DNA of 64,000 nucleotides from Kitasatospora indigofera (GTDB taxonomy: Bacteria > Actinomycetota > Actinomycetes > Streptomycetales > Streptomycetaceae), in NCBI RefSeq assembly GCF_014655955.1, contig NZ_BNBO01000014.1, positions 62,001 to 126,000 on the forward strand. Reading direction: 5' to 3'. Positions 43,584 to 50,478 of the stretch are shown here, piece after piece. The notes under the pieces were generated by a model. The model did no database searches. It was not told the origin of the DNA and saw only the letters and a list, made by a program, of their open reading frames with translations. Both the position numbers and the translations under genes were made by a program. Numbering within the stretch: position 1 is the stretch's first letter; the number at the start of each line of letters is the position of its first letter.

Positions 43584-44012
43584 ATGACCACCGCGCCCGT
43601 CCGTACCGACCTGTACGCGCAGGTCCAGCACTTCTACGCCCACCAGATGCAGGCCCTGGACGGAGGCCGGTTCGAGGAGTACGCCGCGACCTTCACCCCC
43701 GACGGCAGCTTCCAGCACTCGCCGGGGGCCGAGCCGGCGGTCGGGCGGGCCGGGATCGTCCACGAGCTGGTGGAGTTCCACAAGCGCTTCGAGGGCGACC
43801 CGGTGCAGCGCCGGCACTGGTTCAACCACATCGCCCTGGAGCCGCAGCCCGACGGTTCGGTCCGGTCCACGGTCTACGCCCTGGTGGTGACCGTCCGGCC
43901 GGGCGGCAAGCCGGAGATCGCTCCCAGCTGTGTCGTGCACGACGTCCTGGAGGTGGACGGCGAGGGGGTGCTGCTGCGTTCGCGGCTGGTCACCCACGAC
44001 CAGATGTTCTGA
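43584..44012 (+). CDS. SnoaL/NTF2-like protein (ActVI-ORFA-like)
   Basis: A 142-residue cystatin-like alpha+beta barrel of the SnoaL/NTF2 group, recognised by DLYAQVQHFYAHQMQALDGGRFEEY and the RRHWFNHIALEP strand. It resembles ActVI-ORFA and the medermycin homologue, small proteins that help stereospecific pyran-ring formation in benzoisochromanequinone pathways; the match is from memory. No cofactor motif is present. The gene is divergent from the KR operon and lies just after a candidate SARP box. Confidence 0.8.
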   Translation: MTTAPVRTDLYAQVQHFYAHQMQALDGGRFEEYAATFTPDGSFQHSPGAEPAVGRAGIVHELVEFHKRFEGDPVQRRHWFNHIALEPQPDGSVRSTVYALVVTVRPGGKPEIAPSCVVHDVLEVDGEGVLLRSRLVTHDQMF

Positions 44013-44363
44013 GGCCGGCGGCGCCCGGCGGTCCGGCGGTCGGCCCGGTTGTGCGTGTGCGGCGGTCCGGCCGTGCCGCCGTCGGGCCGGCGCCGGACCG
44101 ACCGTGCGGCGCCTGTGTGACCGGACCGCCGTCCGACCGGTCCGGCCGACCGGGCGGTGCGCCCGGGCCGTACAAGGGGCGGGACGGCGGGGCGGTGCGC
44201 CCGGGCCGGCCGGCGGGCCCGGAGAACAGGGCGGGGCGACGGCCCTTCGGCCGTCGCCCCGGTTCCTTCCCGTCGCGTTTCGGTGCGGTGTCCGCCGCAG
44301 GTCCGGCCGGCTCCCCGGTGCCCGGGCCACGCTGCCCTGGGGCTCCGGGGAGCCGGCGAAAGG
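44013..44363. other. 351-bp intergenic stretch with a hairpin
   Basis: No gene is supported; the only structured element is the terminator at 44233-44260. Confidence 0.5.
44233..44260. terminator. Terminator hairpin between SnoaL-like and SARP genes
   Basis: A perfect 12-bp stem GGGGCGACGGCC (44233-44244) / GGCCGTCGCCCC (44249-44260) with a TTCG-type loop, between convergent genes. Confidence 0.75.
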
Positions 44364-45173
44364 TCAGCTGGCCAGCTGCCGGAGCAGGCTCTGGCCGGGC
44401 AGGTCGAGCGCGGGGTCGTTGGCCAGTACGGCCCGGTGCAGGCGCTGCAGCCGGGGGGAGGGCTCGACGCCGAGTTCCTCCCGGAGGGTGGCCCGCAGCT
44501 GGCGGAACACCTCCAGTGCGCGCCAGGGACTGCCCGAGCGGTAGAGCGCCAGCATCAGCTGGGCGCACAGGTTCTCGTGCATGGGGTGCTGGGCGACCAG
44601 CATCCGCAGCTCGCCGAGCAGGACGGTGTGCATGCCGAGGCGCAGGTCCGCCTCGATCCGGTGTTCCAGGACCTGCATCCTCGCCTCGTCCATCCCCAGC
44701 ACCTCCATGCTGAGGATGCGTCCGACCGGGACGTCCACCAGGGCCGGACCGCGCCACAGGGCGAGTGCCCGGCGCAGCTGGTCCGAGGCCTGCTGGTCGT
44801 TGCCGGCCTCCAGGGCGGCGGCGCCCTGGGTGGCCAGCCGCCCGAACTCGGCGAGGTCGCTCCGGTCCCGGCTCGCCCGCAGCTGGTAGCCGCCGAGCGA
44901 GGTCGCCAGTACGTCCTTCGCCGACTCCCCCGAGTCGGCGCCGAGCACACTGGTGATCTTCTTGCGAAGTTGAAGAATGTACGTCTGCAGGGTGGTGGCC
45001 GCACTCCGCGGGATGTCGTCGCCCCAGGCTTCCTCCATGAGGGTGGCCACCGGGACGATGCGTCCCGCGCGCAGGGCGAGGAGTGCCAGAATCTGGCGGG
45101 GTTTGCCGGCGCTCGGTACCACCGAGACGCCGTTATTTCTGATGGAGAGTGGCCCCAGAACTGCAATTTCCAC
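44364..45173 (-). CDS. SARP-family pathway activator
   Basis: This 269-residue regulator matches the ActII-ORF4/RedD/DnrI type. It has an OmpR-like winged helix (about 1-95, with GKPRQILALLALRAGRIVP and TTLQTYILQLRKK) and a bacterial transcriptional activation domain (about 100-260, ending REELGVEPSPRLQRLH). It should bind TCGAG-type direct repeats in cluster promoters and recruit RNA polymerase. The GTG at 45171-45173 has GGGGGA upstream and gives the usual family N-terminus. The gene lacks a TTA codon, so direct bldA control is not expected. Confidence 0.94.
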   Translation of the reverse strand: MEIAVLGPLSIRNNGVSVVPSAGKPRQILALLALRAGRIVPVATLMEEAWGDDIPRSAATTLQTYILQLRKKITSVLGADSGESAKDVLATSLGGYQLRASRDRSDLAEFGRLATQGAAALEAGNDQQASDQLRRALALWRGPALVDVPVGRILSMEVLGMDEARMQVLEHRIEADLRLGMHTVLLGELRMLVAQHPMHENLCAQLMLALYRSGSPWRALEVFRQLRATLREELGVEPSPRLQRLHRAVLANDPALDLPGQSLLRQLAS

Positions 45174-45198
45174 AGTGGATCCCCCGGTTTGTGGTCGG

Positions 45199-45227
45199 TT
45201 GCTACTCTGCTTCGAGGATGGCAGCAA
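45199..45227 (-). promoter_or_regulatory. Probable promoter of the SARP gene
   Basis: On the minus strand TTGCTG (45222-45227), a 17-base spacer and TAGCAA (45199-45204) form a fair sigma-70-type promoter 25 bases before the SARP start. Confidence 0.5.
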
Positions 45228-45281
45228 GGCTCCTTTCCTGACAAGTGAGGATTTCACGAGAAAGGGCTCGAAGGTTTGACG

Positions 45282-45304
45282 CGTGAACGGTCGTGTGGTT
45301 CACG
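45282..45304. promoter_or_regulatory. Inverted repeat upstream of the SARP promoter
   Basis: Perfect arms CGTGAAC (45282-45288) and GTTCACG (45298-45304), 9-base spacer, about 55 bases upstream of the SARP -35. Candidate binding site for the regulator encoded next to it. Confidence 0.5.
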
Positions 45305-45310
45305 TCACGC

Positions 45311-45339
45311 GATATCCGGAATCAATGGTTCCGGATATC
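45311..45339. terminator. Hairpin after the response-regulator gene (or operator)
   Basis: A perfect 11-bp stem GATATCCGGAA (45311-45321) / TTCCGGATATC (45329-45339), loop TCAATGG, starts 4 bases after the regulator stop. It could end that transcript or be a second operator of the SARP gene. It is AT-richer than its surroundings. Confidence 0.5.
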
Positions 45340-45343
45340 CGGA

Positions 45344-45949
45344 TCAGATCAGCCAGCCGGCCTCGCGGGCAATCCTGACGGCGTCCAGCCGGTTCCGCGC
45401 GTTGAGTTTGGTCACCGTGGAGGTCAGGTAGTTGCGTATGGTACCCACGGACAGGTGGACCCGGGCGGCGATCTCGGCGATCTCGGCGCCGTCCGCGGCG
45501 AGCCGCAGCACGTCGATCTCCCGCGGGGTCAGCACGGGGCACCGCCGGTCCCGCGCGACGCGCACCAGGTGGGGGTCGACCACGCGGTGGCCGGCCGCCA
45601 CCCGGCGGACCGCGCGGGCCAGTTCCACCGGTGGCGCGTCCTTGAGCAGATAGCCCCCCACCTGTGCCGCGAGTGCCTCGCGGGCCACCGCGGGGTGGTA
45701 GAGGTTGGTGAGGATCAGGGTCTTGCAGGAGGGCAGTTCCTCCTTGAGCCGGACCGCGGTGCTGATGCCCTGGGACCTCGGTTCGCCGACCGCGATCACC
45801 GCCACCTCCGGGTGGTGTTCGAGCGCTGCGGCCATCGCGCCGTCGCACCCGACGTCGGCGACGACCCGCAGGTCCTGTTCGAGCTCCAGCAGGGCCACCA
45901 GGGCGCCCCGGATCATGTGGAGGTCTTCGGCCACCACGACACGTATCAC
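45344..45949 (-). CDS. Atypical LuxR-family response regulator (RedZ/DnrN-like)
   Basis: This 201-residue regulator has an N-terminal receiver-like domain and a C-terminal LuxR helix-turn-helix (about 135-195: LTPREIDVLRLAADGAEIAEIA, then VGTIRNYLTS). The receiver keeps the acidic pair E8-D9, T81 and K103, but the expected phospho-acceptor aspartate is A53 (in VAVIAVGEP). It is therefore probably not phosphorylated, like RedZ and DnrN, which act directly above SARP genes. It lies upstream of, and in the same direction as, the SARP gene. The GTG at 45947-45949 has GGGGGG upstream; no sensor kinase gene is near. Confidence 0.9.
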   Translation of the reverse strand: MIRVVVAEDLHMIRGALVALLELEQDLRVVADVGCDGAMAAALEHHPEVAVIAVGEPRSQGISTAVRLKEELPSCKTLILTNLYHPAVAREALAAQVGGYLLKDAPPVELARAVRRVAAGHRVVDPHLVRVARDRRCPVLTPREIDVLRLAADGAEIAEIAARVHLSVGTIRNYLTSTVTKLNARNRLDAVRIAREAGWLI

Positions 45950-46093
45950 GATTTCCCCCCGTTGCGTGGCAGCATGATCTTGCTCGTGCCGCACCCCTGG
46001 GTCGATACTACTGAGCCCGGGCTTTGCCGGCATGCACGATTGTGTTGCGGCCACGTAATCAACAGTCGTCGGGTAATCGTCCTGGGGCACCCT

Positions 46094-46111
46094 TCGAGCA
46101 AGTCTCCAGTG
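46094..46111 (+). promoter_or_regulatory. Weak candidate SARP box upstream of the MBL cyclase gene
   Basis: TCGAGCA (46094-46100) and TCCAGTG (46105-46111) start 11 bases apart, 51 bases before the ATG. The second half is degenerate. Confidence 0.3.
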
Positions 46112-46161
46112 GGATCACCGATCATCAGGGATAAGTGATCGGAAAACCACAGGGAGCGACC

Positions 46162-47079
46162 ATGTCCGGGTCAAAGCAATCCGCCGCCGGCCGTACCGAG
46201 GAGATCGCCGACGGAATTTATGCCTATGTACAGCCGGATGGCGGATGGTGCCTGAACAACGCAGGTGTTATAACGTCGGACGGGCAGAGCGCGCTGGTGG
46301 ACACCGCCGCGACCGAGGCCCGGGCGCGCCGGCTGCGCGAGGCCGCGCTGTCCGTCGCGCCGGCCGCCCCCCGGGCGGTGGTCAACACCCACTTCCACGG
46401 CGACCACACCTTCGGGAACTTCGTCTTCCCTGAGGCCGTGGTGATCGGCCACGAGCGGCTGCGCACCGAGATGGCCCAGGCGGACCTGCACCTGACCACC
46501 CTCTGGCCCGACGTCTGCTGGGGCGACCTCGAACTGGTCCTGCCCACCGTCACCTTCGCCGACCGGATGACCCTGCACGTCGGCAGCGTGCGCGCGGAGC
46601 TGATCCACCTGGGCCCGGCGCACACCACCAACGACACCGTGGTCTGGCTCCCCGAGCAGAGCGTGCTCTTCACCGGCGACCTGGTGATGTCCGGCGTCAC
46701 ACCGTTCTGCCCGATGGGCTCGCTCGCGGGATCGCTGGACGCGATAGGGCGGTTGCGCGCACTGGGCGCCCGCACCGTCGTCACCGGTCACGGGCCGGTC
46801 GCCGGCCCGGAGGTGCTCGACACCGCGGAGCGGTACCTGCGCTGGGTGCGCGACCTGGCCCGGGAGGGGATCGCGGCCGGCCTCAAGCCGGTCGAGACGG
46901 CCCGCGGCTGCGAACTCGGCGAGTTCGCCGGACTCCTCGACTCCGAGCGGCTGGTGCCCAACCTGCACCGGGCGTACGCCGAGGAGCTCGGCGCCGCACC
47001 CGGCGACCCGCTCGACATCGGTGCCCTGTTCGCCGAGATGATCGAGTTCCACGGCCGGCTGCCGGCCTGCCACGCCTGA
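46162..47079 (+). CDS. Metallo-beta-lactamase-fold cyclase/thioesterase (ActIV type)
   Basis: This 305-residue zinc hydrolase has the HFHGDH motif (H77-x-H79-x-D81-H82 in NTHFHGDHTFGN), a later GPAHTTNDTVVW histidine and the FTGDLV aspartate. In actinorhodin biosynthesis the MBL-fold ActIV closes the second ring and releases the bicyclic intermediate from the ACP. The size (297 residues for ActIV) and cluster position support that role here. The ATG at 46162 follows CAGGGAG; an in-frame GTG at 46135 would add nine residues without a good site. It is divergent from the response-regulator gene. Confidence 0.9.
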   Translation: MSGSKQSAAGRTEEIADGIYAYVQPDGGWCLNNAGVITSDGQSALVDTAATEARARRLREAALSVAPAAPRAVVNTHFHGDHTFGNFVFPEAVVIGHERLRTEMAQADLHLTTLWPDVCWGDLELVLPTVTFADRMTLHVGSVRAELIHLGPAHTTNDTVVWLPEQSVLFTGDLVMSGVTPFCPMGSLAGSLDAIGRLRALGARTVVTGHGPVAGPEVLDTAERYLRWVRDLAREGIAAGLKPVETARGCELGEFAGLLDSERLVPNLHRAYAEELGAAPGDPLDIGALFAEMIEFHGRLPACHA

Positions 47080-47084
47080 CCCGG

Positions 47085-47120
47085 GCCGGCGCCGCCACCC
47101 GCGAGGGTGCCGGCGCCGGC
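47085..47120. terminator. Bidirectional terminator hairpin
   Basis: A 16-bp stem with one mismatch (47085-47100 / 47105-47120, loop GCGA) between the convergent MBL and flavin reductase genes. Confidence 0.7.
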
Positions 47121-47148
47121 ATGCGGTCGGCGCGCGGTCGGCGCCCGG

Positions 47149-47661
47149 TCAGCGCGCGGGCGCGGCGAACGCGCCGGAGCCCTCCCAGGCGGAGAAGGCG
47201 CCCCGGTGGTAGAGCATGGGCGGGCGCCGGAGCACCTCGACCCCGTCCACCCGCGCGAAGAAGACCACGTGGTCGCCCGCCTCCACGGTCTGCACCACGT
47301 TGCACTCCGCGTACGCCAGCGCGAGCGAGCGCAGCACGGGGGCGCCGCCCGCCACCTTCGAGGGCTGCCAGTCGACCTCGGCGAACTTGCCGTCGGAACG
47401 GCTCGCGAACACCAGCGCCGCGTCCTGCCCGCCGTCCGCCAGCACGTTCACCACGAAGGACTTCGAGGTGCTCATCGCCTCCAGCGTCTGCGAGCGCAGG
47501 TCCACGCAGACCAGCAGCAGGGGCGGGTCGGCCGAGACGGCGGACATCGCGTTGCAGGTGAAGCCGCGTGGCTCCCCGTCGGGGCCCAAGGCCGTGACGA
47601 TCGAGACGGCCGTCGGGAAAGAGCCGAACAGTTCACGAAAGCTGCCCGAGTCCACTGCCAT
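47149..47661 (-). CDS. Flavin reductase (ActVB-like), partner of the hydroxylase
   Basis: This 170-residue NAD(P)H:flavin oxidoreductase has the split-barrel fold of the HpaC/ActVB group: FRELFGSFPTAVSIVTALGPDGEPRGFTCNA at the start, then SADPPLLLVCVDLRS and SKSFVVNVLA. ActVB (about 177 residues) gives FMNH2 to ActVA-ORF5; the same pair occurs here with the gene at 36986-38107. The ATG has only a weak GTGAAGCGGA site. It is transcribed away from the carboxylase gene, sharing a 181-bp promoter region that contains a SARP-like box. Confidence 0.9.
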   Translation of the reverse strand: MAVDSGSFRELFGSFPTAVSIVTALGPDGEPRGFTCNAMSAVSADPPLLLVCVDLRSQTLEAMSTSKSFVVNVLADGGQDAALVFASRSDGKFAEVDWQPSKVAGGAPVLRSLALAYAECNVVQTVEAGDHVVFFARVDGVEVLRRPPMLYHRGAFSAWEGSGAFAAPAR

Positions 47662-47771
47662 TCCGCTTCACCGCCACCGTTCCGGTACTGGTTCCTGGGT
47701 TCACCAGGAGGCTGCCGGAGCCGGCTGGAACCCCGGTGGACCGATGCTGGAGGCCCCGTGTCCAGGGGGTT

Positions 47772-47789
47772 TCGAGCCCGGCTTGAGCC
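47772..47789. promoter_or_regulatory. Candidate SARP box between flavin reductase and carboxylase genes
   Basis: TCGAGCC (47772-47778) and TTGAGCC (47783-47789) start 11 bases apart, 54 bases before the carboxylase ATG. The reverse complement also reads as two 11-phased TCAAG/TCGAA halves, so it could serve both genes. Confidence 0.5.
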
Positions 47790-47842
47790 GGGTCGCGGAC
47801 GCTCGCCCGGTACGGCCGAGCACTCTCCGAGGAAGGGCAGCC

Positions 47843-49456
47843 ATGAGCATCGTCGAGGAACGGCCCCTGCGCGAAGACGTCCTGCCGCCCGTCGAGCCGG
47901 CCCCCGACGAACTGCGGGACCGGACGGCCGCGCTGGCCGGCCTGCACCGCCTCGTGCAGGAGGGGCCGGGCGAGCGGGCCACCGCGGCCCAGCACGCCAA
48001 GGGCAAGCTGACGGTCCGGGAGCGGATCGGCCTGCTCTTCGACGAGGGGTCGTTCACCGAGGTGGAGGCGCTGCGCCGGCACCGGGCCACCGGCTTCGGC
48101 CTGGAGCACAAGCGGGTGCACACCGACGGCGTGGTCACCGGCTGGGGCACCGTGCACGGGCGGACGGTCTTCGTCTACGCGCACGACTTCCGGATCTTCG
48201 GCGGCGCGCTGGGCGAGGCCCACGCCGAGAAGATCCACAAGATCATGGACCTCGCGGCGGCGGCGGGCGCGCCGCTGGTCGGGCTCTGCGACGGGGCCGG
48301 CGCCCGGATCCAGGAGGGCGTCACCGCGCTGGCCGGCTACGGCGGCATCTTCCGGCGCAACGTCCGGAACTCCGGCGTCATCCCGCAGATCTCGGTGATG
48401 CTCGGGCCCTGCGCCGGCGGCGCCGCGTACTCCCCGGCGCTGACCGACTTCGTCTTCATGGTCCGCGGCACCTCGCAGATGTTCATCACCGGCCCGGACG
48501 TGGTGCAGGCGGTGACCGGGGAGGTGATCACCCAGGACGCGCTCGGCGGCGCGGACGCCCACGCCGCCGCCTCCGGGGTGGCCGCGTTCGCCTACGACGA
48601 CGAGCGGACCTGCCTGGAGGAGGTCCGCTACCTGCTGTCGATGCTGCCGTCCAACAACCGGGAGCTGCCGCCCGCCGCGCCCACGGGCGACCCGGCGGGG
48701 CGGCGGGCCGACGCGCTACTGGACATCGTCCCGGCCGACCCGAGCCGCTCCTACGACATCCGCCGGGTGATCGAGGAGATCGTCGACGACGGCGAGTACC
48801 TCCAGGTGCACGAGGCCTGGGCGCAGAACGTGGTCTGCGCGCTGGCCCGGCTCGACGGCCGGGTGGTCGGGATCGTCGCCAACCAGCCCGCCGTGCTGGC
48901 CGGCGTGCTGGACATCCACGCCTCCGAGAAGGCCGCCCGGTTCGTCCAGTTGTGCGACGCCTTCAACATCCCGCTGGTCACCCTGGTCGACGTCCCCGGC
49001 TTCCTGCCCGGCGTCGACCAGGAGCACGGCGGGATCATCCGGCACGGCGCCAAGCTGCTGTACGCGTACTGCAACGCCACCGTGCCGCGGATCCAGGTCA
49101 TCCTGCGCAAGGCCTACGGCGGCGCCTACATCGTGATGGACTCCCGCTCGATCGGCGCCGACCTGTCGCTGGCCTGGCCGGCCAACGAGATCGCGGTGAT
49201 GGGCGCGGAGGGTGCGGCCAACGTGGTGTTCCGGCGCGAGATCGCCGCTGCGGACGACCCGGCCGCCACCCGCGAGCGGCTGGTCAAGGAGTACCGGAGC
49301 GAGCTGATGCACCCGTACTACGCCGCCGAGCGCGGCCTGGTCGACGACGTGATCGACCCGGCCGAGACCAGGTCCCGGCTGATCGGCGCGCTGGCCATGC
49401 TCCGGGCCAAGGACGCCCCGCTGCCGAGCCGCAAGCACGGCAACCAGCCGCAGTGA
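47843..49456 (+). CDS. Acyl-CoA carboxylase beta (carboxyltransferase) subunit
   Basis: This 537-residue carboxyltransferase transfers CO2 from biotin to acetyl- or propionyl-CoA and probably boosts malonyl-CoA supply for the PKS. It shows both crotonase-like halves: GLCDGAGARIQEG and GPCAGGAAYSPAL in the N-domain, VDVPGFLPGVDQEHGGI and KAYGGAYIVM in the C-domain. GGAAGG precedes the ATG. No biotin-carrier alpha subunit is present, so a genomic AccA-type subunit must be the partner. Cluster-linked carboxylase beta genes occur in several type II PKS clusters. Confidence 0.93.
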   Translation: MSIVEERPLREDVLPPVEPAPDELRDRTAALAGLHRLVQEGPGERATAAQHAKGKLTVRERIGLLFDEGSFTEVEALRRHRATGFGLEHKRVHTDGVVTGWGTVHGRTVFVYAHDFRIFGGALGEAHAEKIHKIMDLAAAAGAPLVGLCDGAGARIQEGVTALAGYGGIFRRNVRNSGVIPQISVMLGPCAGGAAYSPALTDFVFMVRGTSQMFITGPDVVQAVTGEVITQDALGGADAHAAASGVAAFAYDDERTCLEEVRYLLSMLPSNNRELPPAAPTGDPAGRRADALLDIVPADPSRSYDIRRVIEEIVDDGEYLQVHEAWAQNVVCALARLDGRVVGIVANQPAVLAGVLDIHASEKAARFVQLCDAFNIPLVTLVDVPGFLPGVDQEHGGIIRHGAKLLYAYCNATVPRIQVILRKAYGGAYIVMDSRSIGADLSLAWPANEIAVMGAEGAANVVFRREIAAADDPAATRERLVKEYRSELMHPYYAAERGLVDDVIDPAETRSRLIGALAMLRAKDAPLPSRKHGNQPQ

Positions 49457-49458
49457 CG

Positions 49459-49480
49459 GCGGACTTGACCTCAAGTCCGC
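49459..49480. promoter_or_regulatory. Perfect palindrome overlapping the frnE-like promoter
   Basis: GCGGACTTGA (49459-49468) and TCAAGTCCGC (49471-49480) are perfect complements separated by CC, starting 3 bases after the carboxylase stop. It could end that transcript, and its right part overlaps the MerR-type promoter. Confidence 0.55.
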
Positions 49481-49495
49481 TTCAAGGTGAATAGT
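49465..49495 (+). promoter_or_regulatory. MerR-type promoter (19-bp spacer) of the frnE-like gene
   Basis: TTGACC (49465-49470), a 19-base spacer containing TCAAG and CTTCAAGG half-sites, and AATAGT (49490-49495). The over-long spacer with an inverted repeat in it is the signature of MerR/SoxR-controlled promoters. The gene at 51387 has the same layout. Confidence 0.6.
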
Positions 49496-49529
49496 CGGAC
49501 CAGGTGTCTCACAGCGAAGGGGAATTCAA

Positions 49530-50174
49530 GTGAAGGTCGAGATCTGGTCCGACGTGGTCTGCCCGTGGTGCTACCTCGGGTCCCGCAGGTGGGCCGCCGC
49601 GCTGGAGCGGTTCCCGCACGCGGACCAGGTGGAAACCGTGTGGCGCGCCTTCGAGCTGCGCACCGACGCGCCCAAGGTGCAGGGCGTCACCCTCACCGAC
49701 CTGATGGGCCGGCGCGGGCTGCCGCCCGAGCAGGTGACCACGATCTTCGCCCGGATCCGCGGCCTCGGCCAGGAGGCGGGCATCGACCTGCGGCCGGGCG
49801 AGGTCCGCCCGGTGAACTCCTTCGACGCGCACCGGCTGCTGGGGCTGGCCTCCGGCCTCGGGGCCGGGCAGGCGATGGCCGACCGGCTGTTCCGCGCGTA
49901 CCACTCGGAGCTGCTCAACATCGCCGACCACACGGTGCTGGCCGGGCTGGCGGCCGACGCCGGGCTGCCGGCCGGCCCGGTGGCGGAGCTGCTCGCCGGG
50001 GACGACCGGACCGCGGAGGTCAGGGCGGAGGAGGCGCGGGCCGCCGTGGTGGGGGTGACCGCGGTGCCGTCCTTCGTGCTCGACGGCCGGCCGGCGGTCT
50101 CCGGCGCGCTGGACACCGACGAACTGCTGGCGCTGCTCACCGACGCCTGGGAGGCGGACACCGCGCGGGTCTGA
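49530..50174 (+). CDS. frnE: FrnE-like DsbA-family oxidoreductase
   Basis: This 214-residue cytosolic thioredoxin-fold protein has C11-P-W-C14 in SDVVCPWCYLG, the helical insertion, and the cis-proline region TAVPSFVLDG. It matches FrnE of the frenolicin cluster in size and N-terminus, a DsbA-like protein found in aromatic polyketide clusters whose exact role is unsettled (thiol-disulfide exchange, oxidative-stress defence or isomerisation). The GTG start follows GAAGGGGA. A MerR-type promoter lies 35 bases upstream. It is the last unambiguous gene of the cluster, followed by a tRNA-Lys. Confidence 0.85.
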   Translation: MKVEIWSDVVCPWCYLGSRRWAAALERFPHADQVETVWRAFELRTDAPKVQGVTLTDLMGRRGLPPEQVTTIFARIRGLGQEAGIDLRPGEVRPVNSFDAHRLLGLASGLGAGQAMADRLFRAYHSELLNIADHTVLAGLAADAGLPAGPVAELLAGDDRTAEVRAEEARAAVVGVTAVPSFVLDGRPAVSGALDTDELLALLTDAWEADTARV

Positions 50175-50292
50175 CCGGCGGGCCTGCGGCGTCCGTCCGG
50201 GCGCCCGGACGGACGTCGCGGTGACGACCCCGCGGAACGGCCTCGCGGAACGGCCTCGCGGGAGGACCTCCCAAAACGGCCTCGCGGAAACG

Positions 50293-50328
50293 ACCGAGGG
50301 CCTCCCGCCGTCGCGGAAGGCCCTCGGT
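50293..50328. terminator. Hairpin terminator of tRNA-Lys copy 3 (also converging on the frnE-like gene)
   Basis: An 11-bp inverted repeat ACCGAGGGCCT (50293-50303) / AGGCCCTCGGT (50318-50328). The sequence differs from the other three copies, but its position is the same. Confidence 0.7.
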
Positions 50329-50335
50329 CTGTCTG

Positions 50336-50409
50336 TGCGCCGCCAGGGACTCGAACCCCGGACCCGCTGATTAAGAGTCAGCTGCTCTAACCAACTGAGC
50401 TAGCGGCGC
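50336..50409 (-). tRNA. tRNA-Lys (anticodon CTT), copy 3
   Basis: Identical over 74 nt to the other three copies. TAATGT lies about 20 bases upstream on the minus strand as a -10. It marks the right edge of the clear polyketide genes. Confidence 0.97.
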
Positions 50410-50478
50410 CTGCTGACGCGGAGAACATTACCTGGTCAGCAGGCGAATCCGCCAATCGGTTCGGAGCGGGCCCGCGGC

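Larger units (their letters stand above)
50175..50478. other. Intergenic stretch holding tRNA-Lys copy 3
   Basis: No protein gene is present. It contains the tRNA at 50336-50409 and its hairpin. A run of GGCCTCGCGGAA-like repeats lies near 50237-50290. Confidence 0.6.

Noticed and set aside
46094..46111. A full SARP box at the MBL cyclase promoter
   Set aside because: Only one half is TCGAG; kept as a low-confidence site rather than counted as firm evidence.
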